From: Aquibacillus salsiterrae
GTDB taxonomy: Bacteria > Bacillota > Bacilli > Bacillales > Amphibacillaceae
Direction: 5' to 3'
Assembly: GCF_028416595.1 (NCBI RefSeq)
Contig: NZ_JAMQKC010000024.1
Location: forward strand, 1-43,671
Length of the DNA: 43,671 bases
Shown: positions 16,543 to 24,567 of the stretch, piece after piece
Layout of the letters: every line of letters starts with the position of its first letter
Numbering within the stretch: the first letter of the stretch is position 1
Translations under genes and position numbers: made by a program
Notes under the pieces: model-generated
What the model saw: the letters and a program-made list of their open reading frames with translations, nothing else
Told to the model about the DNA's origin: nothing
Databases searched by the model: none

Positions 16543-17478
16543 TTATTTAACCTTAATAACAATTTTACCTCGAGCGTGATGGGTTTCACTTAACGCATGT
16601 GCCTCTTGAAGACCTTGTTCGCTAAATTCAAACGTCTCACCAATAATAGTCTTAAGCTCGTTAGACTCATACATGTCTGCTAAATGTTGCAATTGCTCAC
16701 CCTTTGGTTCAAGCCAGTGAAATCTAGCATCTACACTATATTGTTGTGCCTCTTCTTCAGACGGGGGCTGTGCAATGGACACAAGTTTTCCCCCTTTTTT
16801 TAGCACCTTATAACTAGTTGATTGAACATCTCCACCAATCGAGTCTAAGACGATGTCATAATCTTGCAGGAATTCGCTAAAGTCATCTTGCTGATAATTA
16901 ACTACTTGGTCAGCACCTAATGACTTTAGAAAAACTTCATTTTTTTCACTAGCTGTAGTTGCCACGTATGCACCAAAAGATTTTGCAATCTGGATGGCAA
17001 AAATACCTACACCACCAGCTCCAGCATGAATTAGAACTTTATCGCCTTTTTTAATTCCAGTAATATCAACGAGACACTGCCAAGCAGTTAGTCCTGCTAA
17101 AGGGATAGAGGCTGCCTCTTCAAAGCTCATCGATACTGGAACCTGGGAAAGTAAATTTTCATCAACAGCAGTGTATTCTGCATACGTACCTTGTCTAGTT
17201 GTTGCTGGTCTGGCAAATACTCGGTCACCAACTTCAAAGCGACTAACATTTTTCCCCTTTTCTACAATTATCCCCGCAGCATCCCAACCAAGTATAATTG
17301 GAAATTCAAATGGTAGCATCTCTTTCAGATAACCTGCACGCACCTTCCAATCAATTGGGTTAATCGATGTTGCATGTATTTCTAATAGAACCTGGTCATC
17401 TTGAATGGTTGGCTTTTCAATATTTCTTTCTTTCAAAACTTCCTTTTCTCCGTATTGATCAATTACAATAGCTTTCAT
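16543..17478 (-). CDS. NADPH:quinone oxidoreductase-like zinc-independent MDR enzyme
   Basis: This 311-residue medium-chain dehydrogenase/reductase has the GroES-like half (SINPIDWKVRAG, WDAAGIIVEKG) and a Rossmann half with HAGAGGVGIFAIQIAK for NADP(H). The structural zinc cysteines of alcohol dehydrogenases are absent, which fits the quinone oxidoreductase branch. It starts with ATG at 17478 behind AGGGGG. It follows the Old Yellow Enzyme gene by 39 bp, and both lie downstream of a TetR gene. The three probably form a response to electrophiles or quinones. Confidence 0.88.
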   Translation of the reverse strand: MKAIVIDQYGEKEVLKERNIEKPTIQDDQVLLEIHATSINPIDWKVRAGYLKEMLPFEFPIILGWDAAGIIVEKGKNVSRFEVGDRVFARPATTRQGTYAEYTAVDENLLSQVPVSMSFEEAASIPLAGLTAWQCLVDITGIKKGDKVLIHAGAGGVGIFAIQIAKSFGAYVATTASEKNEVFLKSLGADQVVNYQQDDFSEFLQDYDIVLDSIGGDVQSTSYKVLKKGGKLVSIAQPPSEEEAQQYSVDARFHWLEPKGEQLQHLADMYESNELKTIIGETFEFSEQGLQEAHALSETHHARGKIVIKVK

Positions 17479-17517
17479 TGTTCAAACCCCCTGTAATTTT
17501 TATGCTTTCTTCTTTTT

Positions 17518-18663
17518 TTAGCATAAACCATCTGGTCCACAAGCCATCCCTTCAGATATTATGGCTATTTTGGGCTTAACTTCAAAATCTTTCAATGTTG
17601 CCTTTGGCAGAAGGAACTTTTTAAAATCAAACTCACTTAAATCTTGACCATTTAATACTTTTTTAGGCCAATCCTGATTGCTTAAAGCACCTTTTCCAAT
17701 TGTGACAATATCCGCTTTCCCTTCAGCAAGTAAATTTTTTGCTAATTGAGGATCCTCTAAAGAACCGTTGGCAATTGCGATTGTATTTCCGTACTTTTTT
17801 ACAAGCTCGACCAGTGTAGGTCCAGATTCTCCAAATGCCGGTTCTGTTGCTTTTGGTTCTGGGATATGGATATAGTCTACATTTGCCTCCCCAAGTTGAC
17901 TGAAAATAATTTCTGCATCAGCTTCCCCATTTTTCCACTTATGGTCGGGATCGTTTACTTTCGCTTGCCCAATACGAATTCCAACCGGATAGTCTTGACC
18001 AACCGCTTCTCGAACTGCCTGGACAACTTCAATTAATAAACGCATGCGATTTTCGGTCGATCCACCATATTGGTCTTGTCGTTCATTTGTATAATCGGTT
18101 AAAAACTGATCAAGTATATATCCATTAGCACCATGGATTTCAACCCCATCAAAGCCTGCCTCTTTAGCATTTTTAGCTGATGTGACAAAGCCTTGAATAA
18201 CTTGTGAAATATCTTCCTCCGTCATTTCCTTAGGAGTAGAAAACTCACCCTCCCCACCATAAAATGATAATTTTTCACCTTTTGGCTTAATTGCTGAAGG
18301 ACCAATGGATTGTTCTTTGAAGCGATTCCCTTGAGACAACGCACCAGCATGCATCAGTTGTAAAACTATTTTTGACCCTTCTTGGTGAACGGCCTTGACT
18401 ACCTTTTTCCATGCTTCTGTTTGTTCTTTCGTTGCGATACCTGGTTGGTTAAGATACCCCTGACTATAGGCTTCATCCGTATACGTTCCTTCTGTAATAA
18501 CCAAGCCAAACCCGCCACGAGCAAAATTCGCATAATATTGTGCCATATTTTCCGTTGCTAATCCTGTTGCTGTTGCACTCGTTCGTGTCATTGGCGCTAG
18601 CCCAATACGATTATCTATTGTCACATTCCCTATTTTAATTTTTGAAAATAATGTTTCACTCAA
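17518..18663 (-). CDS. NADH:flavin oxidoreductase, Old Yellow Enzyme family
   Basis: This is a 381-residue FMN TIM barrel with the OYE motifs IGLAPMTRTSA, LQLMHAGALS and the substrate-binding pair GVEIHGANGYILDQFL. The phosphate site IANGSL...VTIGKGAL follows. Such enzymes reduce alpha,beta-unsaturated carbonyls, nitro esters or quinones. The TTG at 18663 is preferred because AGGTGG sits 7 nt before it. An ATG at 18675 would directly abut that ribosome site. A TetR-type palindrome lies 70-85 bp upstream. The C-terminus ends with an unusual Cys-rich ACGPDGLC. Confidence 0.9.
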   Translation of the reverse strand: MSETLFSKIKIGNVTIDNRIGLAPMTRTSATATGLATENMAQYYANFARGGFGLVITEGTYTDEAYSQGYLNQPGIATKEQTEAWKKVVKAVHQEGSKIVLQLMHAGALSQGNRFKEQSIGPSAIKPKGEKLSFYGGEGEFSTPKEMTEEDISQVIQGFVTSAKNAKEAGFDGVEIHGANGYILDQFLTDYTNERQDQYGGSTENRMRLLIEVVQAVREAVGQDYPVGIRIGQAKVNDPDHKWKNGEADAEIIFSQLGEANVDYIHIPEPKATEPAFGESGPTLVELVKKYGNTIAIANGSLEDPQLAKNLLAEGKADIVTIGKGALSNQDWPKKVLNGQDLSEFDFKKFLLPKATLKDFEVKPKIAIISEGMACGPDGLC

Positions 18664-18732
18664 TTTTACATCCACCTACTTCTCTATATTTAAGGTTTAA
18701 CATTCCCAGTTAGGAAAAATAAATTCTCTTTT

Positions 18733-18748
18733 TACCTACCGGTTGGTA
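18733..18748 (-). promoter_or_regulatory. TetR-type operator upstream of the OYE gene
   Basis: TACCTACC and GGTTGGTA form an 8-bp inverted repeat with one mismatch pair and no spacer, centred on ACCGGT. This resembles operators of TetR regulators of reductase genes. It lies between the TetR gene and the OYE gene. Confidence 0.6.
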
Positions 18749-18818
18749 CAGAAAGAGTCTAACAAAAAAGAAGAATAGAGTCAATTTTATTGTTCTCTAA
18801 ATTCTTCTTATAATTTCT

Positions 18819-19403
18819 CTATACTTCTTTAAGATTGTATTCATGTCTGATAACATCTGTAATATCACGGAGCACTTGAATATCCTGTTTATTCTTCATT
18901 CGTAAAATGGCACCCTCGATCATAGCAACCATTGAGCGTGCGTGCTTTGTCGTATCGATGTTCTGGCCAAGCATTCCTTCTTGCTGCAATTCGTCTATAG
19001 TTTGCTTCACCTTATGCTCCCACCTGTCAAAGAAGGATGAAATTTTCTCCCGAAACATCGGATCGTGTTCACTTGTTTCAATTGCTAAGTTACCAATAGG
19101 GCACCCACGTTTTGCTTGGTTTTCCATTTGCATATCACAAATCTCGTCTAGCATTTGATTTAATTTCTCTTTAGGAGAGATCGGTTGATCCAAAATATTT
19201 TCGAATAAAGCCTCTTCCATAATAGCAATCAGATAATCGATCACAGCATCAGCAAGCTCCCGCTTCGAAGAGAAGTAATGATAAAACTGCCCCTTACCAA
19301 TACCAGTCACCTGCAAAATCTCACTCAGTTTAGTATTTTCATAGCCCTGGGAATGGATAAGTGATGAAACTTTATAAATAATTTCTTCCCGCTTTGACGC
19401 CAC
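18819..19403 (-). CDS. TetR/AcrR-family regulator
   Basis: This is 194 residues from GTG at 19403, chosen because GGAGGGGG lies 6 nt upstream. The N-terminal helix-turn-helix is clear (KLSEILQVTGIGKGQFYHYF near residues 27-46). The C-terminal ligand domain contains CPIGNLAIETSEHD, a motif of the TetR_C subgroup that controls electrophile-responsive reductases. It is upstream of and codirectional with the OYE and quinone oxidoreductase genes. The palindrome at 18733 is its likely site. Confidence 0.88.
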   Translation of the reverse strand: MASKREEIIYKVSSLIHSQGYENTKLSEILQVTGIGKGQFYHYFSSKRELADAVIDYLIAIMEEALFENILDQPISPKEKLNQMLDEICDMQMENQAKRGCPIGNLAIETSEHDPMFREKISSFFDRWEHKVKQTIDELQQEGMLGQNIDTTKHARSMVAMIEGAILRMKNKQDIQVLRDITDVIRHEYNLKEV

Positions 19404-19702
19404 CTTGTTCCCCCTCCTTTTCAAAAAGACTAACTTGTCCAAATATTTACTTATCTTCTGATTCTTTTCATATATCAAACACGGCAACATTTTACATTTG
19501 CTACTTATAATAGTAAGCTATTCTGTTAAATAAGCCAAATGAAGGGACATGCCCCTCCCTCTCCTGTTACGGTACCGAAGTTTTTCCACTATGCAAACCT
19601 CATTTCACATCTCATGATGGAGGAATTCAATTTTAGAGAGCCCACTCTGTTTAGATTATTTGGTTAATAAGCCTTTTTTGAAAGTTTGTGATACATTACT
19701 TA

Positions 19703-19730
19703 ACTAAAGACACATTTTAATCATATGTTA
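19703..19730 (+). promoter_or_regulatory. Sigma-K-like promoter of the YjcZ-type gene
   Basis: AC at 19703, a 17-bp spacer, and CATATGTTA at 19722-19730 fit the sigma-K pattern AC-N17-CATANNNTA. It lies 28 bp before the start codon of a coat-type peptide gene. The remainder of 19404-19702 holds no recognisable gene. Confidence 0.5.
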
Positions 19731-19758
19731 AATTAAAGGCGAAAAGGAGGTGTAACAA

Positions 19759-19947
19759 ATGCCATACGGATATGGATATGGATATGGATACGGGGGATAT
19801 GGTTATGGGAAATGCGCGCCAATAATTCAACCCCGCCAGAACAACGGGTTCATTTTATTAGTGGTACTTTTCATATTATTGATAATCGTTGGTAATAACT
19901 TCCCAATTGCTGAAGAATGCCCACCCGGAACAGCACCAGTAGACTAG
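19759..19947 (+). CDS. YjcZ-family sporulation peptide
   Basis: This 62-residue peptide has an N-terminal Gly-Tyr repeat ([16 protein letters not shown]) and one hydrophobic segment ([15 protein letters not shown]), as in YjcZ-type sporulation proteins. Those are usually shorter (25-50 residues), and this one carries an extra polar tail ([11 protein letters not shown]). The start codon has an ideal AAGGAGG site. The sigma-K-like promoter supports expression in the mother cell and a coat or spore-surface location. A RAYT transposon starts 20 bp after its stop. Confidence 0.85.
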   Translation: MPYGYGYGYGYGGYGYGKCAPIIQPRQNNGFILLVVLFILLIIVGNNFPIAEECPPGTAPVD

Positions 19948-20003
19948 CACACATTTTAATAGAAAAGGGACATGGGGACAGGAAACGTGTCCCTTTTTTA
20001 AAT

Positions 20004-20050
20004 GATAAAAAAATCCAAGAACTGTCTAGCTCCGGGGCCCTACGCTTTTC
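20004..20050 (-). repeat. Hairpin repeat R, copy 7 (short, inverted, nested in the RAYT element)
   Basis: Read on the minus strand it runs from AAAAGCGTAGGGCCCCGG through AGCTAGACAGTTC to TTGGATTTTTTTAT. The related RAYT copy at 32207 lacks it at the same place, so it was inserted into copy A (or lost from copy B). Confidence 0.7.
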
Positions 20051-20227
20051 TATGAGCGAAATAGGTAGATGTTTCTATTCTACTATTAAGGCTTGCAGTA
20101 GGTGGCCTGTATTTCGTTTAGGAAATATGCCATCACCATAAACCTCATAAATTAAGGGATTGCTTTTTTTCAGTATGTGTTTTTCAGTGGCAACGGGCAC
20201 GATCATTGTCCCACAACCGAACCTGAA

Positions 20228-20995
20228 TCAGCGAACACGATCAATGACGCTTTTTGATATACCCGTTATTCTCGACAGCTGCCTCACTGACACACCATGC
20301 ATTTTTTTGAGCTCCAAAATTATTTGATTTCTTTTTTCCATATTCAACTGCTGCAATTCACTACTAGTAGTAATCCCTAATTTCATAAGATGACTTCTGA
20401 CTTCGCTATCTAGTATTCTCACCTTTACATTATCATCTAAACAGTGGTCATCAGTGGATATTTGGATATAATCAATAAACAATTGGATAGCTTTACTTTT
20501 GTTTGGGGATAGCAAATCGAGGACTAGATCAATATCAACTAAACCATCTTGGGATTGACCAAGATATTCAGCGATACTTGTCCATTTACATTCAAATACA
20601 TTATTGGCCAACCCTGCCTTTACAGGGTTATGATGGATATACCGTACAACTCTGAAAAAATAAGGCATTGTCTCTACATTCTCACTCTTAAACCTCTCTT
20701 GAAATAAGTGTCCACAGCGTTCATATTTTTGATTATACCAATATACATAACTTGCACTAATCCTCTGAATCGCCTTCGATACAGGCTCATCTATCTCTCT
20801 CAATAACAAGTGAATGTGATTATCCATCAAACAGTAACTGTATATATTGAATTGACTAACTTCTTTGAATCTTTTTACCGTTGTTAAAAATCTCAATCTA
20901 TCTTCATCATCTTCAAAAATAGTTTGTCTATTTATTCCTCGAAGCATAATGTGATAGATTCCATTGGAGCTTATCTTTCTTGATTTTCTTGACAT
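20228..20995 (-). CDS. REP-associated tyrosine transposase (RAYT, Y1/HUH family)
   Basis: This is a 255-residue Y1 transposase. The HUH motif is in YCLMDNHIHLLL near residues 56-67. The N-terminus GIYHIMLRGINRQTIFEDDE, the central GHLFQERFKSE and VRYIHHNPVKAGL are characteristic of the TnpA-REP/RAYT group. A C-terminal helix-turn-helix (GVSVRQLSRITGISKSVIDR) resembles the DnaA-type end domain of Bacillus members. RAYTs nick and join palindromic REP-like DNA. The ends of the surrounding element are its natural substrate. ATG at 20995; no clear ribosome site. Full length and apparently intact. Confidence 0.88.
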   Translation of the reverse strand: MSRKSRKISSNGIYHIMLRGINRQTIFEDDEDRLRFLTTVKRFKEVSQFNIYSYCLMDNHIHLLLREIDEPVSKAIQRISASYVYWYNQKYERCGHLFQERFKSENVETMPYFFRVVRYIHHNPVKAGLANNVFECKWTSIAEYLGQSQDGLVDIDLVLDLLSPNKSKAIQLFIDYIQISTDDHCLDDNVKVRILDSEVRSHLMKLGITTSSELQQLNMEKRNQIILELKKMHGVSVRQLSRITGISKSVIDRVR

Positions 20996-21399
20996 TTATG
21001 AGTCACCCCATGTAATTGTAATCCATTATTCATCAGGGTTAATTTAGAAGCGCACCATAATGAAAAACGTATATTTATTTATAATTGTATTACTAGGCTG
21101 CTACACAACTACTCGAAAAAAATGGCTAAGAGTCGAAAATAATAAAATTGGAGTCTTAAACAGAATTAGAATAGTTACGAGAGGAAGTCTGGATTATTGT
21201 AGTAATGTGGGAAATCGTGTGGATAAGTACTTGGTTGGTAGATGGTTTGTTTGATTACTATTTCAACACATAAAGATCTTCTCCTGCTTTATTTTCATAT
21301 ATTTCTAAAATATATTTTGCTCAAAAACAGTGGGACAACTTTCCTGTCCCCATGTCCCTCTTTTGGAAAAATTTACTTGACTGCTAGTTTATTTTGAAA

Positions 21400-21443
21400 G
21401 ATAATACTCTTGAGTAACATGTATGTTATTCAAGAGTATTATC
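21400..21443. promoter_or_regulatory. 44-bp near-perfect palindrome upstream of the SLH protein gene
   Basis: Positions 21400-21420 pair with 21423-21443 at 20 of 21 bases around a 2-bp centre; the core is GAGTAACATGTATGTTATTC. It lies about 98 bp before the next start codon and 42 bp beyond the RAYT element. It could be an operator, an attenuating hairpin or another small mobile palindrome. Confidence 0.45.
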
Positions 21444-21540
21444 ATGACCATTTAAAATTTATTAAGTAGAAAAGAAAGGAGCTTATCACTTACTCATTAA
21501 GATTGGATTAATTATTAACTAAACGTATGGGGGAATGGAA

Positions 21541-23226
21541 ATGAAGAATGGATGGAAAGTAGCTATAGGAAGTGCTGGAATATCCCTAGCACTTATGGCG
21601 GGACCAATCACTATCTCCGCTTCTGATAGTAATGAAAATGTCCATGTCAACTTAAATGGCATAGAAGTAAATTCTAACGCAAACCAAATCATTGATGATA
21701 TTGTTTTCACAGATGTAAAGGCATACACGACATTACTAAGTGAATCTTACCAATGGGATCCGGACCAAAAAACGGTAACTGTTCGTGGAAAAAATATCGA
21801 AGCCGTAGTGAAAGATGACGTGGTCCTTGCTTCTGTTCAAGAGCTTGCCAATGCAACCGGTGCCGAGAAAGTTATTTGGGATGAAGACAACCTTACTACC
21901 AATGTTCTCGATTTACCAGAAGGGGCGGTGCAGATTACTCCATCTGTTCCAGGAATGGGAGAACATTGGGCTAACCCTAACAATATGCCTGTCGGGCCAA
22001 TTTATGGTGTTAATAATGGTAAACTTATTTTTATCGAACAAATGCTGAAGCAAGAGGATTTTGCATCTGGGAAATCATTTGAAAATATTCCTGGGATGCA
22101 AGGACTCCCATCACTTTCAGTAGATCACACGGATATCGAATTCCAGCCAAATGGGCACGAGGGCCTTGAAGATGCCCATTATGACCTCCACAACTATTTT
22201 GTTAGTCATGAGGAGCATCAGAACATTGGGAAGCAATTCCTCCAAATGGAAGAAATCAAACAAGAATTAAAAAAATATAATACAGTTAGGTCAGCGGAAG
22301 CAGCAGGTTACGTAAAATTGACTGATTTCGTTCCTCAAATGGGCTACCATTATATGAATCCAAATGCAGTAGGCACAGATATGCCGAACACATTGCTCTA
22401 TGCCCCAGTGAACGGAAGATTAACCTTAGTAGCTGCGGAGTGGGGTACACCAGATCCAGAAGCAAAATCACCAATCGACGACACAAGTTTTGGACTAGTC
22501 CATAAAGCTAGCGCTCATTACACAGATGGAACGGAATTAGAAATCGCTGACCCAAATGATGCACCGCGAACTAATCCTGAAACAGGTGCATCATTTGAAG
22601 AATGGCATCCAGCTCTTTACGGGATGCACCTGTGGTTCATTGACAACCCTGACGGCCCTTTTGCTGATATGAACTCTGCTTTAGAATCCACAATGCTAAC
22701 TTACGATGATTTTAAGGCAAATCAAAATTGGTCAGACGATATGTTATGGGCCATCCAACAGGGTTTGATTAAAGGCTATGTAAATCAAAAAAATCCAAAT
22801 ACTGGTCAGACAGGCAACTGGTTAAATCCAAACGAAAATTTAACAGAAGCGCAAATGTTATCTGTTTTATTCAGCTATACAAATCCAGCAGAACTGCTTA
22901 CAACAGAAGCTGATGATTTTTGGGCATCCGTACCTTATCAATTGGCTACAAAGTATGAAGTACAAAATACTGGTACAGCGTCCGCTCCTGTAACAAGAGG
23001 AGATTTCGCCCAAGCCTTAGCAACACTCCATTTTGGAAAACAGGTGAGTTTAGATAAAGCCGTATCTTTCATGTACCAATCTGACCTATCTAACGGGTAT
23101 GCAGATGATGATGGGAACTATCCGAAAACCTTTGCATCCTTCGGTGTAGATAATACACTAAAAAGAAACCAAATCGCTACTTTTCTTAAACGGTACGATG
23201 ATTTTGTAAAGAACGCTCAAAAATAG
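21541..23226 (+). CDS. Secreted protein with copper-amine-oxidase N-like domain, two MG-x-H domains and SLH repeats
   Basis: This is 561 residues with a signal peptide ending near TISA. Residues about 35-120 resemble a copper amine oxidase N-terminal domain (VTVRGKNIEAVVKDDVVLAS). Two related blocks follow: PGMGEHWANPNNMPVGPIYG with HYDLHNYFV, a pattern of DUF5602/TTHB210-like proteins, and PQMGYHYMNPNAVGTDMP with WHPALYGMHLWF. The last 170 residues look like diverged S-layer homology repeats (DDMLWAIQQGLIKGY, TEAQMLSVLFSYTNP, VTRGDFAQALATL), so surface anchoring is likely. ATG at 21541 is preferred over 21535 because GGGGG lies 7 nt upstream. The function is unknown. The His-rich blocks suggest metal or small-molecule binding. 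Confidence 0.75.
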   Translation: MKNGWKVAIGSAGISLALMAGPITISASDSNENVHVNLNGIEVNSNANQIIDDIVFTDVKAYTTLLSESYQWDPDQKTVTVRGKNIEAVVKDDVVLASVQELANATGAEKVIWDEDNLTTNVLDLPEGAVQITPSVPGMGEHWANPNNMPVGPIYGVNNGKLIFIEQMLKQEDFASGKSFENIPGMQGLPSLSVDHTDIEFQPNGHEGLEDAHYDLHNYFVSHEEHQNIGKQFLQMEEIKQELKKYNTVRSAEAAGYVKLTDFVPQMGYHYMNPNAVGTDMPNTLLYAPVNGRLTLVAAEWGTPDPEAKSPIDDTSFGLVHKASAHYTDGTELEIADPNDAPRTNPETGASFEEWHPALYGMHLWFIDNPDGPFADMNSALESTMLTYDDFKANQNWSDDMLWAIQQGLIKGYVNQKNPNTGQTGNWLNPNENLTEAQMLSVLFSYTNPAELLTTEADDFWASVPYQLATKYEVQNTGTASAPVTRGDFAQALATLHFGKQVSLDKAVSFMYQSDLSNGYADDDGNYPKTFASFGVDNTLKRNQIATFLKRYDDFVKNAQK

Positions 23227-23232
23227 GCAAAT

Positions 23233-23390
23233 AAGAAAAGCGCAAGTCGCGCCTTGGTCACCCTCGACAAACTTAAGCAAAAAATCTATGTGGCGCTCTT
23301 TCCCACATAGATTTTTTGCTTAAGACCTCGAGGGGCTAGGCACCCTGCGCTAGACATGTTCTTGAATCTTTTTATACTTTCTTATCTTAT
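23233..23390 (+). repeat. Hairpin repeat R, copy 5 (full length)
   Basis: About 156 bp, beginning 7 bp after a stop codon with AAGAAAAGCGCAAG and ending CTTGAATCTTTTTATACT. The central arms form a nearly perfect stem of more than 20 bp (CTTAAGCAAAAAATCTATGT... pairing with 23308-23324 and onwards) around CGCTCTTT. Confidence 0.78.
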
Positions 23391-23395
23391 GAGAA

Positions 23396-23432
23396 AAACC
23401 GCCTCAGTCTTAATTTTGACCAGAGGCGGTTT
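23396..23432. terminator. Bidirectional terminator between the SLH gene and a TetR gene
   Basis: The perfect 10-bp stem AAACCGCCTC / GAGGCGGTTT has a 17-nt loop. It lies between convergent genes, 5 bp from the TetR stop. Confidence 0.75.
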
Positions 23433-23436
23433 ATAA

Positions 23437-24036
23437 CTAGACTTTTTTGTTTTGTAGCCCAAACAAAAATAATGTTACAAGCTGATCAGCAAGATCTTCT
23501 GCATTTGCTAACCCTTCGTGCAGGAGCGTAATAGTTAACCTTTCCATCGCCCCAACTAAGCTCTCAGCAAAAATTCTTGTATCCAAACTTGATGAAAAAT
23601 ATCCATTTTTGACTTCAGTATCTAGATTTTCCTTGATTTGGTTGGCAAGTTCCCTCTTAATGTCTTCTGCGTCCGCTGCCAGGTAAAGACCGATTCTTGT
23701 TAAACTTAGGTTAGATTCAAAAAAATCAAAGATGGCCCTTAACCCTCTTCTAATTTCATTGGGTAAATCAGATTCTACAATTCCTGCTTCTAAGCGACTA
23801 TTATTAATCAAGCCAAACAAACTATCGCGGAACGAATCTACCAATTCTTGAAATAGTGCTTCCTTACTTTGAAAATAAAGATAAAAGGTCGGTTGGGTTA
23901 CCTTTGCTTTTTTCACAATGCTGCTAACTTTAGTTTCATAGTAACCCTTACTAGCAAATTCCTCCGTTGCAATCCTAAGTAATAAAGCTCTACTAGCCTC
24001 TCCGTTTGATCCCTTTTTTCTCCCTCTTTGTCCCAT
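23437..24036 (-). CDS. TetR/AcrR-family regulator
   Basis: This is 199 residues from ATG at 24036, with GGAG 8 nt upstream. The N-terminus is basic (MGQRGRKKGSNGEASRALLL), then a helix-turn-helix KVSSIVKKAKVTQPTFYLYF. The C-terminal half is helical (SLVGAMERLTITLLHEGL). The in-frame TTG at 24057 overlaps the ribosome site and is less likely. No obvious target gene is adjacent, since the next gene upstream is more than 500 bp away. Confidence 0.87.
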   Translation of the reverse strand: MGQRGRKKGSNGEASRALLLRIATEEFASKGYYETKVSSIVKKAKVTQPTFYLYFQSKEALFQELVDSFRDSLFGLINNSRLEAGIVESDLPNEIRRGLRAIFDFFESNLSLTRIGLYLAADAEDIKRELANQIKENLDTEVKNGYFSSSLDTRIFAESLVGAMERLTITLLHEGLANAEDLADQLVTLFLFGLQNKKV

Positions 24037-24528
24037 AAAAACAACTCCAGATGCCAAGAAAATTAATGGGGTCGTTGATAAATTAAAGCACTGACAATGG
24101 GGAGTTTCTTCACTTAATACCCATATATTAAGATCACTTTTGAATTTATCACTCCCCTCTGATATTATACTATAAAGACAGATACTATGCCGCTCGTATG
24201 CTGGCGGCTGTTACTTCTTCTAAGATCATTTCTGGAGTCATTCGCTTGATATGTATAGGAAATGAAAACATTTAAATGTACTTGGTGCAGCATTAAATTC
24301 CGAATGGTGAGCTGTGTCATGCTCCACATAATCCCTGTACCGAAAGATAAAGAAATTAGTGAATATAAAGCGATAGCCCAGGGCGAAGAATACTTACTCT
24401 AATTTATAATCTTTATATTTGGGGGTGAAGATTGATATATATGACAAAATTAATTGCGCTATATCTTTCTTCTACTGTACAATAGAAAAATCCGTACATT
24501 TCATATAGATTTTGTTTTCCATAAAATA
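24037..24528. other. Intergenic region without clear gene
   Basis: Nothing convincing was found over about 490 bp. A 27-codon plus-strand frame ending at 24402 (start MLHIIPVPKDKEISEY) looks protein-like but has no ribosome site and no recognised family. It may be a gene remnant. The TetR promoter should lie at the left end. Confidence 0.45.
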
Positions 24529-24554
24529 GAGGATAGTCAAAAATGACCATCCTC
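24529..24554 (-). terminator. Terminator of the MMPL transporter gene
   Basis: The 11-bp stem GAGGATAGTCA / TGACCATCCTC has one G-T pair and a 4-nt loop. On the minus strand it is followed by TATTTTATGG. It is 14 bp after the stop codon. Confidence 0.7.
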
Positions 24555-24567
24555 AGTAATCATAACA

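Larger units (their letters stand above)
19967..21358. mobile_element. RAYT-type transposon with inverted palindromic ends (copy A)
   Basis: A 27-bp sequence at 19967-19993 (GGGACATGGGGACAGGAAAC plus GTGTCCC) recurs inverted at 21332-21358 with 24 of 27 matches. Between them lies an HUH tyrosine transposase gene. Each end folds into a small GGGACA / TGTCCC hairpin, as expected for IS200/REP-type single-strand transposition. The element starts 20 bp after the YjcZ stop. A hairpin repeat R lies inside its left arm. A 64-codon plus-strand frame at 21060-21254 in its right arm has no recognisable product. Confidence 0.75.

Noticed and set aside
19917-20141. 74-codon plus-strand frame after the YjcZ gene
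   Set aside because: It overlaps the end of YjcZ out of frame and then runs through the RAYT end and a repeat R copy.
21060-21254. 64-codon plus-strand frame in the right arm of the RAYT element
   Set aside because: No ribosome site, and only a partial, diverged counterpart in copy B. It is probably noncoding arm sequence.
19967-21358. CRISPR array, because of repeated GGGACA-type palindromes
   Set aside because: The repeats are only element ends, with no regular spacing, spacers or cas genes.
24322-24402. 27-codon frame MLHIIPVPKDKEISEY...
   Set aside because: Too short and without a translation signal to call a gene. It is mentioned only as a possible remnant.
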